Shown in pieces: positions 1 through 9,492 of a DNA stretch of 64,000 nucleotides; within the stretch, counting starts at the first letter, position 1, and the number at the start of each line of letters is the position of its first letter. Position numbers and translations under genes: made by a program. The notes beneath the pieces are model-generated. The model was not told the DNA's origin and made no database searches. It was given only the letters and a program-made list of their open reading frames with translations. Source of the DNA: Pirellulales bacterium (GTDB taxonomy: Bacteria > Planctomycetota > Planctomycetia > Pirellulales > JACPPG01); contig DASYDW010000116.1 in NCBI GenBank assembly GCA_036499395.1, positions 283,832 through 347,831 on the forward strand, given 5' to 3'.

Positions 1-3000
1 CTATCCCAGTTGCCCGTCGTGGGCACGTTGCCGGCAAAGACGGTATCGTCGACGATCAACTGATAGGCATTGCCGGCCACCGACTCGTCGCACGCATAGT
101 CGATTCGCACGACGTACTTACCGGCCTCCGCAACTTCGAAGTTCCAGACGGCATGATCGCTGGGGCTGCCCCAGGTGCCGAGATTCCGATAAATCGGTTC
201 ATAGGACAACGTATCGCCATAAATTTCGCAATCATTGGCCAACAGCCAGAACTCGTGGCGGAAACCTTCCGGCTGCACAACCTTCGGCTCGTTGCCGGCG
301 AACACGCGACGCGGCGGCCGTCGGGTCGACAGGTACGCCACCAGATCGGCAAAGTCCGCGCGATTGAGGTCCTTTTCCAAACCCTCAGGCATTAGCGAGC
401 GATTGCTGGACGCGAGTTCGTCGAGGTCAGCCCGCAGGATCGTCGTTTGCTTTCCCTCCTGGCCAACAAGCGTGATATTTGCGCCGGTCTCGGCGGCGAG
501 CATGCCGGTATACGTCAGGCCGGCGCTCGTCACGGCCGTATAACTGACGAACTTACTCTCGACTGCCCGATTGGGATCGAAGATCGCCACCACCAGCGCC
601 GCGTTCGATTTGTCCGTCAGCGCTGCCAGATCAGGGCCAACCGACGTGCCGACATCCTCCAACCGGTGACACACTGAGCAAGTTTTTTTGAAAACCGCTT
701 TGCCGCGCCCGGCGTCCCCCGTCGCCGCCAGCGCCCCGCGATACTCGTCGACGACCGACTGACGACTCGATGTGACCGCCGTCGCCAGCAACTTCTCGAC
801 CCGGGCGTGAATCTTCTGATCGCGATACTCCATCAATCGCTGCCGGCGCGAGGCGTCGATTTCGGTTGCCGCGACTCGGCCGCTTTCGATCTCGTCCAGT
901 AGCGCGAAGATCGAAGCCTCGCGCCGCAGCAGCACGTCGAGCACTTGCCCACGAAGGTTCGCGCTGTACCCCTTCCAGCCAACCAAGAGGGTATTCGGCA
1001 CGCGCGGCTCATCAAGCTTGGATAACGCCACGACCGCGGCCGATTGAAGTTCGTTGCTCGACCGCGGCGTCAGCAAGCCTGATAGGAGATCGAGGTCTTC
1101 ATTCTGTTTGTCAAAACCATGCCCCAGCAGCCCCACGGCAGAAACACGATCCGCCTCGGCAGCGTGATCGTTCTTTACCGTCGCCCGGGCCCAGGTAAAC
1201 ATCGGTGCGACGCGATCCAGCCCGGCCTTTACATCCGAATCGGCTTTGTCACGGAACTGGGCCAGAGTCAAACTGCGGCGATCGAGCGTATCGAGCAGCC
1301 CCATCAGTGCATCCACTTGCCACCCGGCGTAGCCACCGTCCTTGGATTGGGCCAGCGATGACAACAGCTCAACAATCGCGGCATCGTTTTCAAAGGCCGT
1401 GGCCAACGTCAGCAGCTTTTGCAAAAGGTCGGCCAGGTCGTCCCGCCCCCCTGCCCCGGCCAGCACAGCCGCAACCGCACCGGCGAGCTGCGGACGCCCC
1501 ACCGAGCTGACGATCGCGGCCGTTATATAGATGTCGTCGGCATCTTGAATGGCCATAGCGCCTAAAGCTTCGCCGGCGCGCTGATGCGGCCATTCTCCCA
1601 AACTACAGGCAAGCTGCAGGCGAACTAATTGATCTTCATCCTTGGTAAGCCGCAGCGCCGCCTCGGCGATTTTTTCAGACTTCGCCAGCCACGGCTCGGC
1701 CATTCTCACCGCATGCCGCCGCACAATGGGATTCGCATCCCCAACGCCGGCCAATATCGTGGCTTCGTCGATCGCCTGCAGACCATCGAGCGTACACAAC
1801 GCATGCAGCCGGCCCAAAGCCTGAGTCTGTGTTGTAGTGCGCGAGTTGTCCGGCTTGGCTGCCGCCATCTTTTTTAGCAGCGGCACTGCCGTCTTGTCCG
1901 CGCGCCATACGAGCATTTGCTGCACCATGTCGCGCTGCCAGCCGCTGGGGCTCTCGAGCGCCGCCACGAGTCCGGCGGTGTCCAGTCGATCGAGGCGCAC
2001 AAACTTACGCGGCGGGTTGCCCACCGGGTAGACGCGATAGATCCGCCCCATGTCGTCGCCGGCCCGCAGGTTCAATCGCTTTTGCCAATCGACCGGAATG
2101 TATTCCGGATGTTCGATCACGGCGCGATACATGTCCGCCACCCACAGGGCGCCATCCGGCCCGGTGCGTAGCATGGTCGGACGAAACCAATTGTCGCTCG
2201 AGGCCAGAAACTCGGACTGTTCCTCGTCCGTTGCGCGCCGGCTCGTATAACGCACACCATCAGGCGACATCACCTCGCGATGCACCAAGTTGTGGACCGG
2301 CTCGCTGACATAGCTATTACCTTCAAAGCCGGCGCCGAACAGATCATCGCGATAGACGATCGCGCTACAGGCCGACGTAAAACGGTTCACGACATTGAAA
2401 TCGTTGAACCTCGGCAGCGTGCGGCTGAGCGGAAACACCGCCGCCGCGCCCGGCGCTTCGGAAACATCAAGCCGGGCGTTGGGTGTGGTCACCTGACGGT
2501 TACGGCGCAAGTACCGATCTTCGAGCACGAACTGGTACATCGGCTCGCTATTGGACGAACCGAACCAGTTGCCTGCATCATCGCGCACGCGCGTAAATTG
2601 CGATTGCCCCAGCAGCAGATCGATTTTCCCATCGTCAGGCTGAAAGCGGAAATCGCGGAAGCTGACCGGCACCTTTTCGCCCGTCTTCATCGATTCGATC
2701 TGTCCGCCGCTATCGCCATTGGCGCAGTACAACCAGTTGTCCAAACCGAATGACAGGCCGTTGACGCGATGCTGCTGGTTCCCTTCACCGAAACCGTGCA
2801 GCAGCACTTCACGTTTATCGGCGCGGCCGTCCCCGTCGGTATCCTTGGCATAGATAATGTCCGGCGCCGATGTGATGATCACGCCGTTGCGCCAAACCTT
2901 CACGCCATTGGGAAACGCCACGTCAGTCAGGAACTCGGTCGCGCGATCGTAGTGCCCGTCGCCGTCAGTATCCTCCAGGCATTTGATAACGCCTCCCGGC

Positions 3001-5105
3001 TTTCCTTCGGCATCCATGCCGGTCGGATAGTCGCGCATCTCGGCAACCCACATTCGCCCGTCAGGCCCCCAATCGAACGCCACGGGATCGACGACCAAAG
3101 GCTCAGCGGCGACAAGCTCGACCGTAAATCCCGGCCGGACTCGAATGGCTCGCAAGGAAGCGGCCGGCGACTTGGCCTCGGGCTCGACATCCTTTAGCCA
3201 TTTGTCGAACGAGCGTTCTTCGACCAGGCCCTTGGCTTTGTCCGTGCCTTCGTTAACGACGTACATGTGTCGCGCCGCGAACCAAGCCCCGTTGTTCGTG
3301 CCACGGGTCACAATCTTGGGCAACGCATCGCTTCCTTTTCCGGCCTTCCCTGCCAGCACACGCCGGGACCAGCCGGTATCAATCGAGCGAAACAAGTCGA
3401 CGCTGTAGCGATCATCGTTCGAGAACACAACGTCGTCGTAGGCATCCTCATTGACGTCGACAAAGCGCAAACCTGCGTCGCGCCCCTCGGCATCAACGAT
3501 CGCCGTCCCTTCAGGCAGCACAAACGGCAACCGCTGCCAGCCGTTTTTCTCTGCGTCGAAGCCGAAGATCGCCTGTTGTTTTTCGTTCGAAACGATGAAC
3601 TCGCAAGCGCCGTCGCGATCCAGGTCGCGCAGCCGCACGCCCCGATCGCGCCCTGCGACGCCAGTGAGTACGGGCGCGGCGTTCTTCGTGTCGCCACCAG
3701 CCGGCGCCAGCACGAGCCCCGCCACCAGCGCTTCATCCTTTGTCCAACGACCCTTTTCAAATGTCCATGCCTGGCGCTGATCGGCATCGGCCACCAGCAG
3801 CGACGCCGCACCATTCGGCCGCACCACGCCGAATCGCGCGCAGGCATCGCGAGCATTACCAGCCGCATCCTGCTGCACGAGCTTTAGCGGAAACTGACTG
3901 TCGATCCAACGATTATCCTTGGCCGACCAAACGCGGGTTTGCTGGACGTTGTCGTTGCCGATCACGACGTCCAAAAGATGATCCTGATCGAGGTCCAACA
4001 GCCGCACGCCGTTGTCGCCTCCCAGTGGCGCCGCGCGCAGCGATTGGCCGGCAAGCAGATTCTTCTCCAGTCGCTCGAGCGCCTCGCGGAAGTTGAGAAA
4101 CTTCACCTTGCGACCATGCTTGGTCACGGCGTGATCGATCAGTTCGATGATCTGCTCGCTCTTGATCCATCCGTGCGGATGAAAGACGAGCGTAAAAGTT
4201 CCCTGCTTGGCCACCGTCGCGTCGATCGCCGCTTGCAAATCCGCGACTAATTGCGGACTGTTAGCCCCCTGCAAGTGAAAGCTTTCCCAATCGCTGGGCA
4301 CAACACAGGGAAACTCCCAACAGAGCCGGCCGATCACGTACGGGTACGGATAGTCGTCGATCCGATTGACGAACGTCCGGTCGACCGGCAAATAGCGGCG
4401 AAAACGCTCGCGCCCTTTTTCATCGAGAACGCCTTCACGAGGCAGCTGCGGATCGTTCGGCGTAAATAACTGGAACACCGACGAATCGACGGACAAATAA
4501 TTGCCCGCCGGCGTTGTGCCATTGAAGATTTCCGCGAAAAACCGTGGGCTGACCGTGTTCAACGAATCGCAGCACGGCATGCGAAACGCGACAGGACTAC
4601 TGCGCGGAATCGTGGCCAGTTGATCAATGCAGTCGTCGTACGTTTTCTTGGCCGCCGCCAGATCCCCCTTGGCCAGCAAGGGACAAGGGTGCGTCGCGGT
4701 GTGCGTCTCCAGGCTGACACCTTCGGCTAGCCAGCGCTGCAGGTGAGGTTCGTCCGGGCGAACATCGTTGGTCATGATGCTGACCGGCGCGCGGCCGTCA
4801 ATCTTTTTTAACCGCTCGAGAATCGGGCGCAGGTAAGCCTCCCATTTCTCGAAGCCGCGCATGTCGTCGATGGCCAGAATTATGGCGGCCTCGACATCGG
4901 GCTCGCCGATCCACTGCGGGGTCACGAGCGCCGGCAAATCACGCGACGCGTAGTAGGGATCGGTCGCGTCGAGATAGGTGAGCCGATTGCCATCGGCCAA
5001 CGCCCTGTCACCGGCCAACGCAGTCGACGGCAGAACCAGCAATGTGACCAGCCCCAGAAAGGCCAGCAACGGTCGGCGAGTGCGTCCTGCAACCATCATG
5101 GACAT
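1..5105 (-). CDS. Giant secreted deacetylase / PVC-type dehydrogenase / cytochrome c fusion (3' end beyond window)
   Basis: One open frame runs from an ATG at 5105 off the left edge, giving at least 1,701 residues. Domains in order: a signal peptide (about 1-31, ending ALA); a NodB-like polysaccharide deacetylase (about 60-350) with D80-D81, an HTATHP motif giving H135 and H139, and HPHG at 309-312; FG-GAP/VCBS-like repeats (about 360-640, several D-x-D-x-D loops); a PVC-type membrane-bound dehydrogenase propeller (from about 650, with DWGPDGRMWV); HEAT-like helical repeats (about 1035-1400); a c-type heme site CSVCH at 1476-1480; and the start of a jelly-roll-like carbohydrate-binding domain. 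I checked that the start codon, the HPHG motif and the heme motif lie in the same frame, so this is not several genes. Other possible starts are ATG 5099 and 5096. The likely role is extracytoplasmic oxidation and deacetylation of a polysaccharide; the substrate is unknown. Confidence 0.85.
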   Translation of the reverse strand, partial: MSMMVAGRTRRPLLAFLGLVTLLVLPSTALAGDRALADGNRLTYLDATDPYYASRDLPALVTPQWIGEPDVEAAIILAIDDMRGFEKWEAYLRPILERLKKIDGRAPVSIMTNDVRPDEPHLQRWLAEGVSLETHTATHPCPLLAKGDLAAAKKTYDDCIDQLATIPRSSPVAFRMPCCDSLNTVSPRFFAEIFNGTTPAGNYLSVDSSVFQLFTPNDPQLPREGVLDEKGRERFRRYLPVDRTFVNRIDDYPYPYVIGRLCWEFPCVVPSDWESFHLQGANSPQLVADLQAAIDATVAKQGTFTLVFHPHGWIKSEQIIELIDHAVTKHGRKVKFLNFREALERLEKNLLAGQSLRAAPLGGDNGVRLLDLDQDHLLDVVIGNDNVQQTRVWSAKDNRWIDSQFPLKLVQQDAAGNARDACARFGVVRPNGAASLLVADADQRQAWTFEKGRWTKDEALVAGLVLAPAGGDTKNAAPVLTGVAGRDRGVRLRDLDRDGACEFIVSNEKQQAIFGFDAEKNGWQRLPFVLPEGTAIVDAEGRDAGLRFVDVNEDAYDDVVFSNDDRYSVDLFRSIDTGWSRRVLAGKAGKGSDALPKIVTRGTNNGAWFAARHMYVVNEGTDKAKGLVEERSFDKWLKDVEPEAKSPAASLRAIRVRPGFTVELVAAEPLVVDPVAFDWGPDGRMWVAEMRDYPTGMDAEGKPGGVIKCLEDTDGDGHYDRATEFLTDVAFPNGVKVWRNGVIITSAPDIIYAKDTDGDGRADKREVLLHGFGEGNQQHRVNGLSFGLDNWLYCANGDSGGQIESMKTGEKVPVSFRDFRFQPDDGKIDLLLGQSQFTRVRDDAGNWFGSSNSEPMYQFVLEDRYLRRNRQVTTPNARLDVSEAPGAAAVFPLSRTLPRFNDFNVVNRFTSACSAIVYRDDLFGAGFEGNSYVSEPVHNLVHREVMSPDGVRYTSRRATDEEQSEFLASSDNWFRPTMLRTGPDGALWVADMYRAVIEHPEYIPVDWQKRLNLRAGDDMGRIYRVYPVGNPPRKFVRLDRLDTAGLVAALESPSGWQRDMVQQMLVWRADKTAVPLLKKMAAAKPDNSRTTTQTQALGRLHALCTLDGLQAIDEATILAGVGDANPIVRRHAVRMAEPWLAKSEKIAEAALRLTKDEDQLVRLQLACSLGEWPHQRAGEALGAMAIQDADDIYITAAIVSSVGRPQLAGAVAAVLAGAGGRDDLADLLQKLLTLATAFENDAAIVELLSSLAQSKDGGYAGWQVDALMGLLDTLDRRSLTLAQFRDKADSDVKAGLDRVAPMFTWARATVKNDHAAEADRVSAVGLLGHGFDKQNEDLDLLSGLLTPRSSNELQSAAVVALSKLDEPRVPNTLLVGWKGYSANLRGQVLDVLLRREASIFALLDEIESGRVAATEIDASRRQRLMEYRDQKIHARVEKLLATAVTSSRQSVVDEYRGALAATGDAGRGKAVFKKTCSVCHRLEDVGTSVGPDLAALTDKSNAALVVAIFDPNRAVESKFVSYTAVTSAGLTYTGMLAAETGANITLVGQEGKQTTILRADLDELASSNRSLMPEGLEKDLNRADFADLVAYLSTRRPPRRVFAGNEPKVVQPEGFRHEFWLLANDCEIYGDTLSYEPIYRNLGTWGSPSDHAVWNFEVAEAGKYVVRIDYACDESVAGNAYQLIVDDTVFAGNVPTTGNWD

Positions 5106-5204
5106 AGTTGTTCCGCGGACCGTCAGCGCAGGGGAAATCTCGAGGCTCCTGCCCAATTGTAGTCTGCCCTCTGGCAGCCCGCCAAAGGGGGTAGTTCGCG
5201 CCAA

Positions 5205-6182
5205 GTGAGTTATTCGCATAGTCATGCAGCTACCGCAAATCACGACGCTGCGAACCACTTGCACGAAGACGATGTCTTGCCCAGGATGATGCACAAATTC
5301 AACACCCCGTTCGATCCTGGATTGCAAGCGATCTCGATGCCGCCCACGATTCGCCCGCTCGTCGCAGCTGACCTCCCGGTGGCTGATCGCATTTTGCAAG
5401 CCGCGTTCGAGCGGACGCACAGCTTCACGCCGATGTTGCGCCTCAACGGCGCCGCGCAGCCAGGCAATCAATGCGTGGCAGTCATCGACGGTCAGGTCGT
5501 GGCGCTCGTCGGCGCGGTGGACTTTGGGCGATTCGCGTACGTGGCGCTGATGGGGGTCGACCCGGCCTTTCATCGGCGCGGCATCGCCCGGCAGATGATG
5601 GATCACGTGCTGGCGCGGCTCGACGCGCAAGGCTGCCCGATCGTCCTGCTCGATGCCACAGAATCGGGGGCCGGCCTCTACGAACAGATCGGCTTCGTCG
5701 ACGATTCTTTCGCCTACGAATATCAGGGCGAAGCGACAATGCCGACAGCGCCGCCGTCGGGCCCCATCGAACTGATGACCGCCGCAATGATGGCGGAAGT
5801 CGCGGCCTTTGACGCGACGCGCTTCGGCGCTGATCGCAATGCCGTCTTGCGCATCCTGCTTGCCGAGACCCCCGATCGCGCGCTGGTCTGCCGCGATGAA
5901 CAAGGATCAATTGCCGGTTACGCATTCGCTCGGATCGTGCTCGGCCCTTGGGTGGCCCGTGACCCGGCCACGGCCGAACAACTGTTTGACGCTGTGCTAC
6001 GGATTAACAATTCGTCGGCCATTCACGTGCTAGTACCGCGTTCGAATGAACACGCCGTCGAACTTCTCGAACGACGCGGTGTGCCGCGACTTCGTCGTCT
6101 GCGCCACATGCGACGCGGCGGCGATGCTCCGCCGGGCGACCCGTCCTGCTTGTTCGGACAGGTGAGCTTCGGTCTGGGCTGA
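5205..6182 (+). CDS. GNAT-family N-acetyltransferase with two GNAT-like halves
   Basis: The 325-residue frame begins with GTG at 5205. The first half (about 48-170) is a canonical GNAT fold: a beta strand of the type TIRPLVAADLP, and the acetyl-CoA pyrophosphate loop in GVDPAFHRRGIARQM. The second half (about 185-300) looks like a second, weaker GNAT-like domain as in other tandem GNAT proteins (SYAFARIVLGP-like strand, C-terminal VPRSNEHAVELL). The first 44 residues are His-rich and unlike the family. ATG at 5286 (directly after AGGA) or 5337 (MPPTIRPL) may be the true start. It is divergent from the giant fusion gene, with about 100 bp between the two starts. The substrate cannot be inferred. 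Confidence 0.8.
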   Translation: MSYSHSHAATANHDAANHLHEDDVLPRMMHKFNTPFDPGLQAISMPPTIRPLVAADLPVADRILQAAFERTHSFTPMLRLNGAAQPGNQCVAVIDGQVVALVGAVDFGRFAYVALMGVDPAFHRRGIARQMMDHVLARLDAQGCPIVLLDATESGAGLYEQIGFVDDSFAYEYQGEATMPTAPPSGPIELMTAAMMAEVAAFDATRFGADRNAVLRILLAETPDRALVCRDEQGSIAGYAFARIVLGPWVARDPATAEQLFDAVLRINNSSAIHVLVPRSNEHAVELLERRGVPRLRRLRHMRRGGDAPPGDPSCLFGQVSFGLG

Positions 6183-6336
6183 TTCCGCCTCGTGATGATT
6201 CCCTGACGTGGTTAATAAGCCCACGGTGTGGCCGCTAGGTGCCTCGCACGTGACTCTCGCAGGCCGATCGGTTTCGACATAAGATGCTCGCTGTCGCCCC
6301 CACCACGCCGCATGAACGGAAACGGGAATTCTCAGA

Positions 6337-7743
6337 ATGTCCGATCGAGTTGTTTTGTTGTCGATTCCTGGCCTGCGTGCCCAAGATATCGCCGCGATGC
6401 CGCACCTGGCTCGGATGGCTACCGCCGGCGAGCAGACGGCGCTTGTGCCCAGCTTTCCTTGCGTGACCTGTCCCGTGCAGGCCGCGATGACCACAGGCGT
6501 GTTGGCTAACGAGCACGGCGTAATCGCCAACGGCTTCTACTGGCGTGACAAGCACGAAATCGAGATGTGGACCGCCTGGAACGATTGCATCCAGCGGCCG
6601 CAGATCTGGGACCTGCTGCACGAGCGCGACCCGGGCCTGACCTCGGCCGTCTGGTTTCCGCTGCACAGCAAAGGCTGCGGCGCGGACTACATCTGCACGC
6701 CGGCGCCGATCCACAATCCCGACGGCACCGAATCTCTGTGGTGCTACACCAAGCCGACTGAGCTGTACGGCGAACTGCGCGACTCGTTGGGCCATTTTCC
6801 GCTGCAGCACTTTTGGGGCCCGATCGCGAACATCAAGTCGAGCGCCTGGATCATCGACTCGGCCATTCACGCGGCACGCAAATGGCAACCCGACTTCTTC
6901 TACATCTATCTACCACATCTCGACTATGCGGCGCAAAAGAACGGCCCCGACAGTCCTGAGGCCCACGCGGCACTCGTGGCATTGGACGAAGCGCTCGGCC
7001 GGTTGCTGTCCGAATTCGACAAGGCGTTTGCCGAAGCGCCGCTGTATCTCGTGGCCAGCGAATACGGCATTGTGCCGGTCGATCATGTGACCTATCCGAA
7101 TCGCGTACTGCGCGAGGCCGGTTTATTGGCCGTCGAGCAGCGCGAGGATGGCGAACATTTGGACCTGGCCAAGAGTGCCGCCTGGGCATTGGTCGATCAT
7201 CAGTTCTCGCACGTCTTCGTGCGCGACCGCGATCCGCAGGTGATCCGCCGCGTGGCCGAATTATTCCGCGGACACGAGGGAATCGCCGAAGTGCTGCTGG
7301 ACGAAGAAAAGGCCCGCTACGGGCTCGACCACGAGCGCTCGGGCGAGGTCGTGCTGGTCTCGACCGCCAACAGTTGGCAGGCCTATTACTATTGGCTCGA
7401 CGATGCGCGAGCCCCGAAGTTCGCCCGCACCGTCGATATTCATCAAAAGCCAGGCTACGACCCGGTGGAGTTGTTCCTCGACCCGGCCGTCTTAAAAGCG
7501 ATGGCCGCCATGGCGGCACAAGCGGGCGGCGGCCCGCCCGCCGGAGGACCTGTCGGAAAAGGAATGCGCCCGGCGCCCGGCATCCCGATCGACGCGACCT
7601 TGGTGCGTGGGTCGCACGGAGCACCAGCCCGCGAGCCCTCGCAGCGCGGTGTCATTATCTCATCCGAGCGCGGCGTGTTGGTCGGCAATGCTTTGGCCGA
7701 CACCGATGTCTGCGACCTGGTATTACGTCAATTCGGATTGTAA
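6337..7743 (+). CDS. eboF: EboF-like protein, alkaline phosphatase superfamily (nucleotide pyrophosphatase/phosphodiesterase-like)
   Basis: The 468-residue protein has the AP-superfamily layout of type I phosphodiesterases: [15 protein letters not shown] around the nucleophile position (T44), then [21 protein letters not shown] and [11 protein letters not shown]. The whole-length pattern matches EboF proteins of ebo clusters. Several canonical metal ligands are altered: IPG replaces the usual IDG (P11), Q200 stands where D-x-x-x-H expects His, and E242-Y243 replaces Asp-His. Similar changes are, as far as I recall, usual in EboF, so classical binuclear hydrolysis is doubtful. The gene converges on eboB (tail to tail, 88 bp) and eboC lies 14 kb away. 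A GGAA sequence lies about 10 bases before the ATG. Role in Ebo systems: support for export of specialised metabolites, with an unknown reaction. Confidence 0.8.
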   Translation: MSDRVVLLSIPGLRAQDIAAMPHLARMATAGEQTALVPSFPCVTCPVQAAMTTGVLANEHGVIANGFYWRDKHEIEMWTAWNDCIQRPQIWDLLHERDPGLTSAVWFPLHSKGCGADYICTPAPIHNPDGTESLWCYTKPTELYGELRDSLGHFPLQHFWGPIANIKSSAWIIDSAIHAARKWQPDFFYIYLPHLDYAAQKNGPDSPEAHAALVALDEALGRLLSEFDKAFAEAPLYLVASEYGIVPVDHVTYPNRVLREAGLLAVEQREDGEHLDLAKSAAWALVDHQFSHVFVRDRDPQVIRRVAELFRGHEGIAEVLLDEEKARYGLDHERSGEVVLVSTANSWQAYYYWLDDARAPKFARTVDIHQKPGYDPVELFLDPAVLKAMAAMAAQAGGGPPAGGPVGKGMRPAPGIPIDATLVRGSHGAPAREPSQRGVIISSERGVLVGNALADTDVCDLVLRQFGL

Positions 7744-7753
7744 CCCGATTAAC

Positions 7754-7815
7754 TGTAGCCAGGGTCTGCGACCCCGGGGTACTCAACACTGACTAACCTT
7801 GTAGAGATCGGCAAC
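7754..7815. repeat. Dispersed hairpin repeat, family B (decayed copy)
   Basis: Begins TGTAGCC, followed by a GGGTC-TGC-GACCC hairpin, and ends TAGAGATCGGCAAC. It corresponds to the better-preserved copy at 53445-53530 (CGCAGAGGTCGGCCACA end) with the middle shortened. It sits between the convergent eboF and eboB genes, where it may also serve as a transcription barrier. Confidence 0.6.
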
Positions 7816-7831
7816 GGCGCGCAGTAGACAC

Positions 7832-8665
7832 TTACAGCTCGGCCGCTTCCGGCAACTCCGGCGGCGTGAACTGAAAACCGCGGCTCTGGCTGAAGAACTC
7901 CAACGGATTGTCGTACACGATCCGCCGAATCGACGCTTCAGAATGCCCCCGCAACCGCATCGCCATGATGAAATCGGGGACAGCCGTCGGCTTTGACGGG
8001 CCCCAGTCGCCGGCCGAGTTCACCAGCAGCCGTTCCGGACCATACATCTCGACCATGTCGACGGCGCGCTGCGGATTGCACTTGCTTACCGGGTACAGCG
8101 TCATGCCGGCCCAGAATCCCGCATCCAGCACGTGACGAATCGTGTGCTCTTCGACATGGTCGACCAACACCCGGCCGTGATCCAGCCGTCGGTCGTCGCA
8201 CAGCATATCCAGAATCATCCGCGTCCCTTTGAACTTGTCTTCCAAGTGGGGCGTGTGAATCAGAATCTGCTCGTTCGTCTTCGCGGCCAGGTCCAGATGT
8301 TCGAGAAAGATAATCGATTCGTTGCGGGTGTTCTTGTTCAGCCCGATCTCGCCGATGCCCAGCACTCCGGGCCGATCGAGAAACTCGGGGATCATCGCGA
8401 TCACTTCCCGCGACAGGCTGACGTTCTCGGCCTCTTTGGCGTTGATGCACAGCCAGGTGAAATGCTGAATCCGATACCAGCCGGCACGCTTGGTCTCGAA
8501 CTCGGTAAGCTGCCGGAAATAGTCGCGAAAGCCGTCGACGCTGCCACGATCGAAGCCTGCCCAAAACGCGGGCTCGCTTACCGCAACGCAGCCCATCTTG
8601 GCCAACGTCTCGTAATCGTCGGTGACGCGCGACACCATGTGAATATGCGGATCAATGTAATACAT
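7832..8665 (-). CDS. eboB: EboB-like TatD-family metal-dependent hydrolase
   Basis: A TIM-barrel amidohydrolase of 277 residues from ATG 8665. The metal-binding set of TatD proteins is intact: DPHIH at 5-9, GEIGLN, IHTPH, DHVEEH and the late Asp in NSAGDWG. The sequence HMVSRVTDDYE, SEPAFW and NSAGDWG are characteristic of the EboB branch rather than DNase TatD. The preferred start is ATG 8665 because the family begins M-x-x-IDPH and AGGA lies 10 bases upstream; an in-frame TTG at 8674 is an alternative. The upstream small gene ends only 12 bases before this start, so the two are co-transcribed. Role: unknown hydrolysis step in the Ebo system, in the cytoplasm (no signal peptide). Confidence 0.85.
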   Translation of the reverse strand: MYYIDPHIHMVSRVTDDYETLAKMGCVAVSEPAFWAGFDRGSVDGFRDYFRQLTEFETKRAGWYRIQHFTWLCINAKEAENVSLSREVIAMIPEFLDRPGVLGIGEIGLNKNTRNESIIFLEHLDLAAKTNEQILIHTPHLEDKFKGTRMILDMLCDDRRLDHGRVLVDHVEEHTIRHVLDAGFWAGMTLYPVSKCNPQRAVDMVEMYGPERLLVNSAGDWGPSKPTAVPDFIMAMRLRGHSEASIRRIVYDNPLEFFSQSRGFQFTPPELPEAAEL

Positions 8666-8677
8666 GTGCGGCAAGTC

Positions 8678-8965
8678 CTAGCGAGAGCGGACGCCCAGCG
8701 TCGTGCGCCAAGCTTCATCGTAAGGAAGGGAGAAAATCAACTGCACCTGTTCGGCCCGATCACCGTTCGGCGAGGCCAAGACTTGGAGCGCGCGGGCAAT
8801 CGCCGCCAGCCGCGAGTCATCCTGAACCCGCCCGCCCTCGCGATCCAATCGGTCAAGGGCAGCGCCCAGTTCGAGAATGCGCGCACGCAATTCCAAGAAC
8901 TCGCGATCGAGGACCGACGGTGCGCTAGCGGCGGTGGTCATGGCGAAGAATCCGGTGGTGGCCAT
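8678..8965 (-). CDS. Small hypothetical protein co-transcribed with eboB
   Basis: 95 residues, or 87 from the second ATG at 8941. It is predicted mostly helical, with an N-terminal amphipathic stretch (LELRARILELGAALDRL) and a conserved-looking end (EQVQLIFSLPYDEAWRTTLG). No membrane segment and no known motif are visible. It ends a few bases upstream of eboB on the same strand, which implies translational coupling. In many genomes EboA sits next to EboB, but EboA is a much longer protein and I see no convincing similarity, so I leave this unnamed. Confidence 0.65.
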   Translation of the reverse strand: MATTGFFAMTTAASAPSVLDREFLELRARILELGAALDRLDREGGRVQDDSRLAAIARALQVLASPNGDRAEQVQLIFSLPYDEAWRTTLGVRSR

Positions 8966-9124
8966 AAAACTCAGGGAACGCTCTGATGCGGATCTGCGAC
9001 AATTGCCGTCGCCCGTCCCATCAAAGGCCGTATATCTGAAGTTTTGACCGACCGACCGGGGAAATCAAGCCGCACGGCTCGTCAGTAGTAGTTCGAGCCT
9101 TCGGGTTTCGCACTAAATTCTGGG

Positions 9125-9451
9125 CTAGGCGCTCAAATCAAGCCGGTGGCCGAGCGGGCCATCGGTCGCCGAGAGCGAGTCTGGCGATTTTATCGACGGG
9201 TCGGCGTCCTTTTCACCTTCACTCGATGCCGGCGCCTGCCACGCCATGCGCTCCGACTCCCGATCGTCGGTGACATTGTTTTCGGCCGACGACTGGTCAA
9301 CTTGCGCCGCCGCTGCCGAACGTTGTTGCCCCGCGACCAGCCGGACATGCGCCTCGGCCGCCTGCGCCGCGCGCTCAGCTTGCGCGCCGCCGGCCTGCGC
9401 GATCGGTGTCGCCGATACGCTATACAGCGGTGACAGGGGACCAATGCTCAT
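9125..9451 (-). CDS. Small Ala/Glu/Ser-rich hypothetical protein
   Basis: 108 residues. The N-terminus MSIGPLSPLYSVSATP is followed by an Ala/Gln/Glu-rich helical stretch and a polar, probably disordered tail. AAAAGG lies 6 bases before the ATG, which supports a real gene. It starts 41 bases after the AsmA-like gene on the same strand and is probably the last gene of that operon. No function is recognised. Confidence 0.55.
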   Translation of the reverse strand: MSIGPLSPLYSVSATPIAQAGGAQAERAAQAAEAHVRLVAGQQRSAAAAQVDQSSAENNVTDDRESERMAWQAPASSEGEKDADPSIKSPDSLSATDGPLGHRLDLSA

Positions 9452-9492
9452 CGAATGCCTTTTGCTCCAAAGAAACTGCGATCACTTCGACG

